NCBI GenBank assembly: GCA_963678675.1 | Contig: OY783192.1 | Coordinates: 14,430,424-14,494,423 of the forward strand | Reading direction: 5' to 3' | DNA length: 64,000 nt | Origin: Xiphydria camelus | Lineage: Eukaryota; Arthropoda; Insecta; Hymenoptera; Xiphydriidae | Shown here: piece by piece, positions 9,630 through 20,744 of the stretch | Layout of the letters: every line of letters begins with the position of its first letter | Numbering within the stretch: the stretch's first letter is position 1 | The notes under the pieces: model-generated | Database searches by the model: none | What the model saw: only the letters and a program-made list of their open reading frames with translations | Told to the model about the DNA's origin: nothing | Translations under genes and position numbers: made by a program

Positions 9630-9953
9630 GCTCGATTTTAATAATCTGAATTAAGTTAAATAACTGGTTAAATTAACTAATCAAAATCTAAGAAGTCATG
9701 AACATGTGCATCGTAGACTAAAAGATTTACAATTTTCATTCAAAAGTCGACATCACCTTCACCTTGCTTAACTGATTAATTAACTTAACCGAGTTTGATA
9801 GACTAATTCGAAGCATCGAATTTCCGCAATCGTGATGTCGGCTGGTACATATAAGTACATCTAATATTTACGAATGAATTTCAACCTCGTCGTGCCAATT
9901 CTATAGAGATGAACTAAGAATAATCCTAGCTTAACTTTATATACATACTTTAA

Positions 9954-10103
9954 GACCCGGTTGTACAATGCGAGTTCAGAGGTGGCTTAGCTTGAACTGC
10001 CGTTTTTTTTTTGTATATTTTGTGTCACGCATAATATACCAAAAACGACGGTTTAAGCTAAGCACCCTGAACTCACGTACATACTGCATTGTACAACCTG
10101 ACC
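9954..10103. mobile_element. PIF/Harbinger-like MITE, copy 2
   Basis: TIRs GACCCGGTTGTACAAT and, in reverse complement, GGTCAGGTTGTACAAT. The flanks are TAA and TTA. The core has a GTATATTTTGTGTCACGC loop between inverted CCAAAAACG blocks, as in the copy at 26292-26431. Confidence 0.65.
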
Positions 10104-10456
10104 TTAGTAGTATACATGGTGTTATTTTTGAGATCGTACATTGGACGATATGCAATAAAGAGATAGGCTGCAGATCGGGAGTGCTGTATAATTGGTTACA
10201 CCGATCGACACCCTCCAGTACCTATACAGCTAATAGTGTATATCCCTTAATTGCATATCATCCCATGTACGATTTCAAAGATAACACAATATATAAGGTT
10301 AAGCTAGGATTAACTTTTGTCCATCTCTGTAGAATTAGTACTCTGTGTCAAAAGCGACATGCATCTCCGCTATGCAGCTTGCATTACACACAGAGAATTG
10401 ATATTAACCGGAATTCTTACAATCAGTCTCAAATCTTTACAAGTGATCTACTCTAT

Positions 10457-11290
10457 ACCCACATAGTACAAATATGTTTAAAAATATTATTAAAACATTT
10501 TCTTGAAAGATTGTAATATTGCGGAAATATTTTTAAATATGTTTGAAACACGTTAGAAATATTTTAAAAATATAAAAATGTCCGCTCATAAATCTGATTT
10601 CAGCACTATTTAAAAAATATTTCTGATTATGTTTTATAAAAAAAAACACCCACAAACTTATTAAAAAAGTGTTTTAGGGTAACAAATAAGATTTGCTACT
10701 GGTATATTCCTAAAATATTACAAAAAGAAAAAGAATCGGATTGGTATATGATTCTTCGTATCATAGCTGTTGAGGTTCTCGGGGGTTTGAACCCGGGTTC
10801 TTTATGCAGGAAACCGAAGCCTTAACCACGGAGTCACTCAAGCTGTCGAAACTTGTAGTGATTTTATCATACATCAAGTAACCTCTTATGTGAATAAAAA
10901 CTTATCGGTTCATTAATTAATTCATTACTATTCCTTTACATAGTTTTAGAATTATAGCAGGACTTCTACGAATTAAAAAAAAATAATTGCAATGTATACT
11001 TGAAAATTTCAAGTATTTATTTGCTCTATTTCAAATATTATATATTACTGTTTACAATATGGATTCATTTCTCCAGAAATGGAACCTTTATATTGATCAA
11101 TTGACAAGAATATGAATATATTATATATTTTTGAAATGTTTCAGGAAATACATTTTAAGAACATTTCAGATATATTTGAAATAAACGTCTAAAAAAATAC
11201 GTTCATAAAACGTTACAAAAATATTTAAAATGCAATGAAAGTATAAAAGCGTTTTAAAAATATTTTTGAAATCTCATGTGCTATGTGGGT
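10457..11290 (-). mobile_element. MITE with tRNA-like core, copy 1
   Basis: The termini ACCCACATAGTACA and, in reverse complement, ACCCACATAGCACA match at 13 of 14 positions, with TA on both sides. The subterminal regions are full of GAAATATTT-like motifs in both orientations. The centre holds a tRNA-like sequence on the minus strand. The element at 59483-60353 shares the terminal motif, the AT-rich block beside the tRNA-like segment and the tRNA-like segment itself, in opposite orientation. It is about 834 bp, non-coding and probably mobilised in trans. Confidence 0.7.
10770..10841 (-). repeat. tRNA-like core of the MITE
   Basis: On the minus strand it starts TTGAGTGACTCCGTGGTTAAG (box A-like) and contains CCGGGTTCAAACCC (box B and T stem), closing with CTCAA, which can pair with the 5' TTGAG. 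It looks more tRNA-like than 4711-4781, but the acceptor stem is short. I treat it as tRNA-derived, with no confident anticodon. Confidence 0.6.
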
Positions 11291-11600
11291 ACGCTGTTCA
11301 GCAGGAACACGCGTCGCTTGCGACGGTTGTCTCATCCATGCATTTTTCAAATTTGGTTATAGACCATTATACCGTTAAGCTATCGAGTCTCCACACCATT
11401 GTCTTTTTCGACTATATTCACCGAGCACTCTTGCGTGTGTAAATGACGTTACCCCGAACATGATGTAGACCGAGTTACGAGATAATAATACGGCTAGTTT
11501 GCGAAGGGATGGTGAACTGAATCAAACGCGTAGCTTTCGATTGTTTTCTTATCCACGATTTTTTAAAATTTGGTCTCAAACCATACAGTCAGCTATATAT
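11290..11600 (+). repeat. Two fragments of repeat family R
   Basis: 11290-11385 starts CTGTTCAGCAGGAACACGCG and ends TATACCGTTAAGCT. 11478-11600 repeats the TTTCGATTGTTTTCTTATCC and GTCTCAAACCATACAG blocks. Both are in the same orientation about 200 bp apart, suggesting the broken ends of one or two copies. Confidence 0.5.
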
Positions 11601-12335
11601 ATTGCTGTTATATCTACTCTTCAATTTCCATTTCATTCTTTCAGCAAAACGAAATGCCCAAAGATATTTTATGACTGTGGAAGTAATTTATTATGTGATT
11701 GCTGCCCGATGGTGTTATCATAAACATATGAGGCAATTTAGGTGAATGAGAGAATTGATGTCAAATCTACCGTCAATTGGTATCATGAATCCATTGCTAA
11801 TATAGACATAATTGCTAAGAACATGGTGTTTTGAACGAATTTAAAATACGCTCTTTAAAAGTAATGCAGCTTTCACTCGAAATATTTTCCCGAATAATAC
11901 AAAATAAAAAAATTGTGGTAACGTTATATCTACATTTTTTGTGCACGTTTCATATCTCCTATATCTAATACATATGTAATGCATAGTTTGGGGACACGAC
12001 TTATGCAAATTTTATTTAAATATTTTATGTACAAATCGACTTTGATTCTGTATCAAATATTTGCAAAGCACAATTCATAATATCACTATGATATCAGAGA
12101 TTACATTAACTTTGATATTTTCAACCATTGGGATTGTCTAAATATGATCATAGTTGCACCATCTAGCGGCAGCGCTCTGTCAACTGACGTGGCTCCAAAC
12201 AGTGCGTATTATATATATGCATAAAGTCCCCAAAGTGTGCTTTAAATTTATAATACTTTGAGACCAGTCCCCAAAGAATACAAATGTCCCCGAAGTCAAC
12301 GTCCACCTGGGATTTTGTCCCCAATTAATACACTC

Positions 12336-12341
<6 letters not shown>
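11601..12341. other. Non-coding with a GTCCCC motif cluster
   Basis: No gene recognised. GTCCCC(A/G)A occurs at about 12226, 12267, 12286 and 12317, and once inverted near 11993. The spacing is irregular. It may be subterminal motif repeats of an unidentified element adjoining the TA microsatellite. Confidence 0.4.

Positions 12342-12405
<64 letters not shown>
12342..12405. repeat. (TA)n microsatellite
   Basis: About 30 uninterrupted TA units, preceded by a short ACATACAT run. It directly abuts the left end of the palindrome at 12406. Confidence 0.9.
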
Positions 12406-12409
<4 letters not shown>

Positions 12410-13222
12410 GCATGTCCTATGGCCAACCGCGCAGGTGGGCTGCGACCTGAATACTTGACTTCGGCAGTATTTATGGTACAGTTAGAGTGGGCTTCAGACG
12501 AGTGCGCTGCATAAGAACGAAAAGTGTCGACTGCTCTTTTAATAGCTGTCAATTCAGGAGATCGAAGCGTTTCGTGTAACCTCAAAATCGTAAAGTTTTG
12601 AATTAGTAGTGAATAATTTGTAGAAAAGTGATGAGAAATAATCATAAATAATCTTCCGAATTCACAGCCATCGGGAAATCAGACGACGCTTTTCGCTGTT
12701 ACGCTGCGTTCTTACGAAAAGTGTGAAACGTCTGATTTCCTGATGGCTATCAATTCGGGAGATCGAAGTCTAAGCTCGAAATCGTGAATCTTTGAATAAA
12801 TGGTAAGTAATGTTCAGAAGTGAGAGTTAACAATCATTCGGGTTTTTTCGATGTCCAACCGAATTACACGCCTCATGCCTATTTGTTTCAGAAATTATTT
12901 CCGCGCTAGCACCGCGCGTGTCTAGGAAGTAGTTTTACGAAGTGGCGTGAGCGATACCTAAGGTGTCAATTCGGAAGATTATTTATGATTATTTCTCATC
13001 ACTTCTACAAATTATTCACTACTAATTCAAAACTTTACGATTTTGAGGTTACACGAAACGCTTCGATCTCCCAAATTGACAGCTATTAGAAGAGCAGTCG
13101 ACACTTTTCGTTCTTATGCAGCGCACTCGTCTGAAGCCCACTCTAACTGTACCATAAATACTGCCGAAGTCAAGAATTTAGGTCGCAGCTCACCTGCGCG
13201 GTTGGCCATAGGACATGCGGTA
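12406..13222. mobile_element. Palindromic element, CCGCATGTCC ends
   Basis: Inverted arms of about 240 bp (12406-12650 and 12985-13222) are about 97% identical. Ends are TACCGCATGTCCTATGG and its mirror, with TA on each side. The spacer contains a separate 94-bp hairpin at 12664-12757 (GCCATCGGGAAATCAGACG stem). The high arm identity points to recent origin or arm conversion. Open frames through the arms mirror each other and show no domain. Confidence 0.75.
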
Positions 13223-13326
13223 TATTACTCAATAACGGTTTGGAATAAAAGGCTGAAAATTGGTGTGCAAGTTGGAAAAATGAGCGAAATCGAAGAGGGT
13301 CGGGTCAAAAACTCGACATATGTATG

Positions 13327-13471
13327 TACCGTATGTCTGATGGCAAGCGCAACACCACTTCGGCAGTTTTTACCGACGGTGGTCGAAAATTGCATTGGAT
13401 CTAATGCAAGATTGACTACCGTCGGTAAAAACTGCCGAAGTGGTGTTGCGCTAGCCGTCAGACATACGGTA
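13327..13471. mobile_element. 145-bp palindromic MITE, CCGTATGTC ends
   Basis: Inverted arms of nearly 60 bp start TACCGTATGTCTGATGG and contain CACCACTTCGGCAGTTTTTA. It shares the terminal motif and TA flanks with 12406-13222 and 19382-19651, and is itself inside a wider inverted pair (13230-13275 and 13498-13548). Confidence 0.7.
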
Positions 13472-13589
13472 TATATATACATACATACACATGTCGAGTT
13501 TTTGCAACCTGCACACCAATTTTCAGCTTTTTATTCCAAACCGTTATTGAGCAATGATAGACTAGTAATAAATATCGATATCTATAGAG

Positions 13590-14313
13590 TTGGGTATAAT
13601 TTTTTTCGTCTTTGAATGTAGTTGCAGAAAATAAATAAAAGAAAATTATTCGAAGTAATTATCACTTATTGTTAGTTATTAACGTTTAAAGATTAAAATC
13701 GACTTTTTCAAAAAGACCGACCCCTTCGATTTTTAAAAAAAAATTTCCTAAAATTCTACTCCATATTATGCAACTTTTAAGCTGCAGATTGAGATGTGAT
13801 CACAATTTTTTCTATTTTTTATCGAATATTGAAAATTAAATTTTTGTTTGTTTTTTGATTGAATTATTTATAATTTCACTCTCGTGACTAGATATCGTCC
13901 AAAAACAGTAAAAACCATTTTATTGAAAGCAATCAAATTATTTTAATTATTTTAATCGATTTAAAATATTTTATTTAGTCATATTATTTTACACCATATA
14001 ATCTTTTTTATTATTTTTTCTCACTTAACGCTTGTTTTTTATATTTTTTAATTGTACTGTGATGTGTAAACTTGTCTGAAAGGGAAAACGGCTTTACTTC
14101 CATAATAAGATTTAGTAAATGGACCAGTCGACAAGTGCATTAATAGCGGGAGCAATTCCGGACAAGCTGGAAATAATTTTAATTTGTTTGATTTGGTGTT
14201 AGAAAGCACGTATTACATTTGCACCCCCCAGAAAAAGCCTGGATTTGGCCGCCATCTTAAGAAAAGGGGCTAAAAAAGGTTTTTTCTTTCTTATTTGTCA
14301 ATAACTAGATTTC
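13590..14313. repeat. Left arm, outer part, of large inverted repeat
   Basis: In reverse complement this matches about 22540-22952: the TTTTCGTCTTTGAATGTAG end, GTGATCACAATTTTTTCTA and TCGATTTAAAATATTTTATT blocks all recur. The left arm has about 280 bp (roughly 14000-14280) absent from the right arm. The arm is interrupted at 14314 by the retrotransposon 14328-19059 and resumes at 19060. Confidence 0.7.
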
Positions 14314-14845
14314 TATAAATTTTAGAGGGACTTGGTTGTAGGAGGGTGAATGGTAAGAGCGTGTGCCCGAAGTTGCGAGACGAAAAATCAGAAGAAGTGC
14401 GATCAACAGAGAGTGAAAGAGTAGTGCAGGGTATAATTAGAACGCTGAGAGAAAGTGTTAAAGGATAGATTATAAGGGTGTGTGGGGAAAGGGAGGGTAA
14501 CGATAGGAGTTTAGGAAAATCGTGGAAAAATCAGGAGTGAGGTTAAGTGAAGCGGTGAGGAGGAAGGAAAGTAAAAGAGAAAGCCAGCGTGGAAAGGGCA
14601 GAGTCGGTAAGGTAGGTAAGCTGTCGACCAGCGGCGGAGAAAGAAGGAAATTATGCGAGGAAAGATAAGCACGAATAAAGAAAAGAGAGGTAGACCAACC
14701 AACGCCGAAAAGTTGGGGAGGGAAGGCCACGGGGAGAGGTAACTGGACAGCTGTTTGAAAAAGGGCGGAAGGAGGAGGTATCGAGGCAGAGGACAACCAA
14801 GAGGACACGAACCTGGAAGCAAAAGGAACGACACAACAGGCGGAG

Positions 14846-15595
14846 GGAATTTTTGAGGCAATTTCGGGACAGATTAGAATGCAATTTAAGGATATGAAAA
14901 AAGAAATAGAGGACACGAAAAGAGAATTTAGTGAGGAGGTGAAAGAGATCTACGCAAAATTAAGAGAAGAACTGGAAATACGGGAGGAGAAATGGGAAAG
15001 AAAGATGGAGACATTGGAAAGGAAGATCAAGGAGGTCACGGAGACAGGAAAAAACCTGGAAGTTCGCGTGGAAGTTCGCGGAACCTGGAAGTTCGCGAAA
15101 CTGGAAGAGGAACTCACTACAAGCATCAAGAATAAAGAAGAGGAGAGAAGAAGGGGGAGAGAGGAGGAAATGCGAAGGATACAGGATAAGCTGACTGCAT
15201 ATGAGAAGAAAGAAAGAAGGAATAATATCGTTATCAAAGGACTGGAGATCAGGGGACCGGAAAAAGAGAAAGAGGTGGAGAGATTCATGGAGAAAGAGTT
15301 GAAGGTCGAGGTGAAAGTCTATTGGGCAAAAATTGTTGAGACCAACGCAAGAAGCATGGTTGTAGCAGAGCTTGGAAATTGGGAAGGAAAATTGGAAGTT
15401 ATGAAGAAGAAGAGCCAGCTGGGAGAAAGGAGGATTTATATCGACAACGACCTGACACAAGAAGAGAGGGAGATTCAAAGGAAATTAGCAGTAATAGGGA
15501 GAAGAGAGAAACTGAAAGGAAAACAGGTAAAGGTGGGGTACCAAAGGCTACGTATCGAGGGAAAATGTATTCCGTGGTCAAGTCTGGACAAATAA
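14846..15595 (+). pseudogene. LINE ORF1: coiled coil plus RRM-like protein
   Basis: The frame is open from upstream of the first Met at 14879 and ends at 15595. The first 110 or so residues are Lys/Glu-rich heptad-like sequence, consistent with a trimeric coiled coil. ERRNNIVIKGL near residue 115 is the characteristic start of the L1-type ORF1 RNA-binding RRM, and RRIYIDNDLTQEER lies at about residue 183. Such proteins coat the LINE RNA. The true start is uncertain, because the preceding leader is decayed. Confidence 0.65.
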
Positions 15596-15669
15596 GATAG
15601 CGAAGGTCAGGTTTTTCGGCGGGAACGGATGCGCGAGGAGCAAAGAATAGGGCAAGAGTAGGACAGAAA

Positions 15670-18600
15670 AGGCGGCGGAGGGCGTTATTCTGGAACGTTG
15701 CAGGGCTAGACAGCAAGGATAGTGACTTTTGGAGGTACCTGGAGTCATTCGACTTTGTAGGGTTAACCGAGACGTGGGTAGATGAAAAAAGATGGAATGA
15801 GATCGGGCGTTTTTTACCAAGGAGTCACAAATGGAAATGTCAGGAGGCTACTAAAGGAGGGCGAAGAGGGAGAGCGTGTGGAGGAATTATTACAGGGGTT
15901 AGGGCAGAGATAGAAGAGATAGAGGGTAGGAACACAAGTTTTAAGGGAGCCGAGGAAAAATCGCTGGTAATAGAAGGGGAGTAATGGAGGGTTTGGATGA
16001 TATACTGCGAGTCGGGAGACTCGCTAAAGAGCTGGACGAAAGGATAGAGGAGACGGAAGAAGGAAACTTGCTTATAGGAGGAGACTGTAATGCGAGAGTG
16101 GGGCGGGAAGGTCGAACAGATCTGGATGAGGAGGAAGAAGAAGAGCTAGAGAAGAGAGAGTCGAAGGACCCGGTACTCAATGGGGAAGGCAGAACACTGA
16201 TACAGATGCTGTAAGCAAGAGGCTGGCTATTGCTAAACGGCAATACCAAAGGAGACGAAAAAGGAGAGTTGACGTATGTTGGACCCAGGGGATCAACGGT
16301 AATAGATTACGGGATAACTAACCTGGAAGGACTGAGAAGAGTAAGAGAGTTTAGGGTAGCAGAAAGAGTAGGTGGTCGGACCACCAACCACTGGAGTGCG
16401 TCGTAAGCGGCAAGGTGGGAAAGAAAATACAGATAGCGGAGGAAGAAAGAGAAGTTGTCGTTTGGTCGGAAGAGGCCGTAACTGCCTTTAAGGCGTAAAT
16501 AGAGGAGAGCGCAATTATAGAAGAGGGGGTCGAAGAGGGCTGGGCGGGGATGGTAAAAGCGGTAAATGAAAGCATGACGAAGAAGTGTCTAAAGATGAAA
16601 AAGGAGGAAATAGGGAAATGAACTTGGTGGGAGAAGAAGTACAGCGTGATGAAACGACAAGTAAGGAAGAGATACAGAGATTGGAAAAGAGGCTTGGGAG
16701 ACAAAGAAGAGTATACTTCTAGTAGAGCGCAACTAAGAGAATTGTTTCGGAGAAAAGCAAAGGAAAAACAAGAAGAGGAACTAGAGAAAATCAAGAAAGT
16801 AAGAGAGAGCAAGGAAATATAGAAGTACATTAATAAGGGGCGAAAGATAAAATCGGAGATTTACGAAGGCATCGGACTGGATGAGTGGCGAAATCACTTT
16901 ATGGGGCTGCTAGGTGGTGCTGACGTACGGGCGGGATGGAAAATTCACCAGAAAGAGAGGAGATAAGGAAGAGATGGCGGAGCTAGCTACGGAGGAGATT
17001 AAATTACAGGTAAGGAAGTTGAAGAACAAGAAGGCGGCGGCGGAGGATGGGATACCCAATGAAGCTTGGAAGAACCTAGAAGGTCGAGGAAAGGAAAGGA
17101 TGCAGGAAATTCTAAAGAAAGTATGGAGGGGGGAGGGGTTTTCTAGCAAATGGAGAGAAGGGATAATTACCCCAATCTACAAGAGAGGGGACGCCAAAAG
17201 AGTGGCAAACTACAGAGGTGTAACGCTACTAAATACAGCGTACAAGGTGTATGTCGGGGCTCTAAACGAGAGACTGAGGAAAGAAGTGGAGAAGAAAGGG
17301 ATTTAACCAGACAATCAGGCAGGATTCCGTGAAAAAAGAAGCACCATGGACAATGTTTATATACTGCAACATGCGGTGGAAAGGACAATAGCAAAAAGGT
17401 CCGGGAAGATGTTTGCATTTTTTGTCGATTTAAGGGCGGCCTTCGACAGGGTGGACATAGGTGTATTATGGGAAACGATGGACAAACTTGGTGTGGAAAG
17501 AGGACTGATAGAAAGAACTAATGAGATCTACGCGCAGACAAGGAACGCGGTAAGGATTGGAGGGAAGTTATCGAGGGAGTTCGTCACAGAAGAGGGTGTG
17601 CGGCAAGGGTGCCCGTTGAGCCCAACGCTTTTCACGGTACTGACAGCGGATCTAGAGGAAGAATTGAGAAAGGGCCAAGCAGGAGGCATAGTAGTTGGGG
17701 GGAAAAGATCTGGACATTGGCGTATGCGAATGATGTGGTGTTGGTAGCAGATAGAGATGAGGAACTGAAAAGCATGATTAAAAGACTCGAGAAATATTTA
17801 AACAAAAAAAAGACTGGCATTAAATGAGGAGAAGTCGAAGATTATGGTGTTCCGTAAGGGAGGAGGAAGAGATCGGAAGAGAAACTGGGAGTGAAAAGGA
17901 AAGAAGCTAGAAGAAGTAAAAGAGTTCAAATATCTTGGGTATGTGTTCAAGAGAAACGGAAAAGCAACAAGACAGATAAGGGAATTGGCAAGGAAGGAAA
18001 ATTTGGCAGTCAGGCTGACGTGGGGAATAGGAGAGAGGCTGTTCAGGGATAATTTCGTAGGAAGGGTGAAGCTGTTCCAGTATCTGGTCAGAGGAATACT
18101 GGCGTATGGAGTAGAGGTATGGGGATGGAAAGAGCGGGCGGAGCTGGAGGGGATTCACCTAAAGTTTTAAAAAATGGACACGGCTTGGACCGTTGCACAC
18201 CAGAATATATCGTACTGGAAGAGACGAAGAGATAATGGCTGAGGATCGGAATGGGCAAGAGGGCTGTAGACTTCGAGAAAAGAACAGAGGAGTTGGAGGG
18301 AAAGGTACTGCTGAAAGAATGCACAAAGGAGAAGAGAGAGGGAAAAATTAAGACGAACGGCTGAAAAATTAGAAATGAGTACCTAAACAGATGTGGCTTC
18401 AGCCAGGAAGGTCTGGATTGGAACAGAGAGCAAGGAATAGAAGGGGGTCGTAATCTATGGAGTCGAGACGAAGATGCACAGGGCAACAGATGCAAGAGAC
18501 AAACGCAAAGAAATAAGATACGGAGGGCGAGATACAACGGTTCTTACGATGAACTGGTAACTGACGGGCTCCCGACCTACTTTAGGGTGGCAGTCAGGGG

Positions 18601-18760
18601 GGGGGGGTAGCCAAAAGCAAAGCAATAGCGAGGGCGAGGTGCGGGAACCTGGAGACGGTAAATAGGTATTGGCTAGAAGAGGAGGGCAAAATTTGTGCAA
18701 TTTGTAAAAAGAAAAAGGGAACGATAGACCATCTAAAGAGGGAATGTACAGAGCTAGACG
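15670..18760 (+). pseudogene. LINE ORF2: endonuclease, RT, CCHC knuckle
   Basis: Fragments in several frames line up as one protein. The APE-like endonuclease shows FWNVAGL (about 15688), GLTETWV (about 15760) and GGDCNARVG (about 16078). The RT shows DGIPNEAWK, WREGIITPIYKRG, a NYRGVTLL block and FVDLRAAFDRVD; the QGCPLSP motif is at about 17604. The catalytic box is LAYANDVVLVA at about 17717, with Asn replacing the first catalytic Asp (YADD to YAND), so it would be dead even without the stops. Near the end, C-x2-C-x8-H-x4-C at about 18694-18752 is a zinc knuckle. Confidence 0.8.
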
Positions 18761-19059
18761 TGACAAGTTTAAGTAGGATGGTGTTATTACGGGAGGATGG
18801 AAGCTCGAAACAAGTAGATTGATTGGGGAAAGTGGAAAGAAAGCTGAGAGAAAAGATAAAGAAAAGTAGCATAGGAAAGCAGTGAGGGTATAGGAGGAGT
18901 GAATCAGAAGGAGTAGCATGCATGAGAGATTGTAATGTAAGAAGGGCAGAGAAAGCAGTATAATAGTGCGGAAGTAGCAGGACGGAGTATGTAGATAAGT
19001 AGTTTGTAAACAACCAAGTCCCATTCAGGGCCACAAGGCTGAATAAAGATTTATCTATC

Positions 19060-19762
19060 TATAAAATTTAGAGCAAAATATGTAGTTACCAAAATTAATG
19101 CAAATTAAATTATATATAAAAATGTTCTATGTGTTCTTTCCGTGCAACCACCTGGTTCGTAGTTATATGGGCATCAAAAGCTGGATATATAATATTATAG
19201 ACATTTATATTTTCTTTATTCTAGGCATATTTAAAAACAAGCAACTGCTATTATGCTTTCATGATTGCATTAATATTTGTTTTCTGTCGACCAGCCCTAC
19301 TCCTGTTGTATACGGAATGTTTAACTCAAGATCATATTAACCCTGTATGTACCTAGACAAGGAATGTCGGGTGTAAGCATCTACCGTATGTCCCACTCTG
19401 TACGGGCCAGTTTGAAAGTTACCTTCAGGGAGGCTTGGTCGGTAATCGAAACATTTAATACCGGTAGAAGTCGAGTCAGTAGTTAGAGTTGATGTCAATT
19501 CGGGAGATCGAAGTTAGACGCTTCGATCACCCGAATTGACACCAACTCTAACTACCGACTCGACTTCTACCGGTATTAAATGACTCAAGTACCGACCAAG
19601 CCTCCCCGAAGGTAACTTCAAACTGGCCCGTACAGAGTGGGACATACGGTAGACAGGGAAAGTCGGGCTTTCCCGATCGAGCCTCCCGTTAGGGTGTTAC
19701 CACAAGGACGGTCTACCGCTTTTTCTCGGGCGTTTTTTAATGCCCGCAACATTTTATTTCTA
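19060..19762. repeat. Left arm, inner part, of large inverted repeat
   Basis: Matches 22155-22550 in reverse complement: GGGCATCAAAAGCTGGATAT, CTGCTATTATGCTTTCATGA and GGTCTACCGCTTTTTCTCGG recur. It is interrupted by a 270-bp palindromic MITE (19382-19651) missing from the right arm. Homology stops at 19762 / 22155, which fixes the inner edge of the arms. Confidence 0.75.
19382..19651. mobile_element. 270-bp palindromic MITE in the left arm
   Basis: Inverted arms of about 130 bp, ends TACCGTATGTCCCACTCTG and its mirror, with TA at both borders. The right arm of the large inverted repeat (about 22240-22255) gives the unoccupied sequence and confirms a precise insertion at a TA. Confidence 0.8.
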
Positions 19763-20392
19763 TACGCATTTAGTGGCTACGATACTACATCCGCACTATA
19801 CAAGCAGGGAAAAATGAAATTCGTTAAAGTTTTACAGAAAGAAAAAGAATTACAGTAAGCTGTACAAATATTTAAAGACCCAAACGTATCCCCAACGGAT
19901 ATAGACAAAGTTGGAGAACAATTTCTTCTTCATCTGTATGGATCAAAAAAATACGACTCATTAAATAAATACAGATACCAGTGTTTCGTACAATTTATTA
20001 CCAAAAGCTTACCAAACCTAGCATCGTTACCGCCAACCAAACATGCATCTCGTTTGCACTCCTTCCGTGCTTACCATCAGGTACAGCTATGATATGGAAA
20101 TGAAAAATCAGCTTTAGATTGGGGATGGGAAAATTCAAAGAATGGGTAGAATGCCCATTGCTACTTTACAAGACGCAGCTCCCCAAGAATTATTGAAACT
20201 TATTCCTTGTAAATGCGCTAAATGTTGTAATGCAGCATATAGTTGCGCAATGCAGGTTTATATTGCTCAGTACTGTGTGCATTTTACCAGGGCAAATCTT
20301 GTTCGAATACTTTGGAAGTGGTCGAATTAGACGACGAAGACTACGAGAAGAATTTCCCTATCGATATACAAAGAGATATAAACCAATCAATA

Positions 20393-20423
<31 letters not shown>

Positions 20424-20470
20424 CATCATCATCATCATCATCTCAAGTTTCCAGAGTTCGATGCCAATAA
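19745..20470 (+). pseudogene. C-terminal part of transposon protein, CXC domain
   Basis: Pieces in two or three frames read as one protein. It starts with an LFLYAFSGYDTTSALYKQGK segment. A stop lies at 19857-19859, followed by homologous-looking sequence with LASLPPT and HSFRAYHQVQ (stop after it). A cysteine-rich module follows: PCKCAKCCNAA, then, after a frameshift, GLYCSVLCAF and SCSN. The end is acidic, then Gln/Ser-rich at the CAA/CAT microsatellite. Proteins pairing a GCDTTS-like motif with a C-terminal CXC/tesmin-like domain are known to me as uncharacterised transposon proteins of animals. Academ is one possible assignment, unverified. The N-terminal half is absent, because homology to the repeat arm ends right at its start. 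Confidence 0.6.
20391..20450. repeat. CAA/CAT trinucleotide repeat in coding frame
   Basis: About ten CAA units followed by several CAT units, encoding a Gln then Ser run at the end of the decayed protein above. Confidence 0.85.
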
Positions 20471-20744
20471 CTTAAAAACAGGTAGTTGTACAAAAAAATG
20501 TACAGAATGTTTTTAATAGAGTATCTGCTCTTTTTTAATTTTGATAACCACATATTTTGCTATAAAATGAATACTAATCGAGATATTTGCTAATATTAAG
20601 AAACAATTTCATTTTTTGGCCATTTTTTCAGCATAGCGGCTAAATCGGGGCCTGTTTGAGGGTACAAAATTAATAGGTACCTTCTTGGTCAAAGGAAAAC
20701 ATATTAAAATTTATTCCAGCTCTTGTCCGGATTTGCTCCCGCTA

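Larger units (their letters stand above)
14328..19059 (+). mobile_element. Degenerate non-LTR retrotransposon with TSD
   Basis: Flanked by 14-bp duplications, TATAAATTTTAGAG at 14314-14327 and TATAAAATTTAGAG at 19060-19073, one mismatch. It encodes an ORF1 with coiled coil and RRM-like region, then an endonuclease, reverse transcriptase and a C-terminal CCHC knuckle. The 3' end has AATAAAG followed by an ATCTATCT tail in place of poly-A. Many stops and frameshifts make it inactive. The combination recalls L1-like or I-group LINEs; the clade is unresolved. It inserted into the left arm of the large inverted repeat, whose sequence continues on both sides. Confidence 0.85.

Noticed and set aside
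14470..15716. Several long Ser/Leu/Phe-rich minus-strand frames opposite LINE ORF1
   Set aside because: Shadows of the Lys/Glu-rich plus-strand ORF1; the plus strand carries the recognisable RRM segment.
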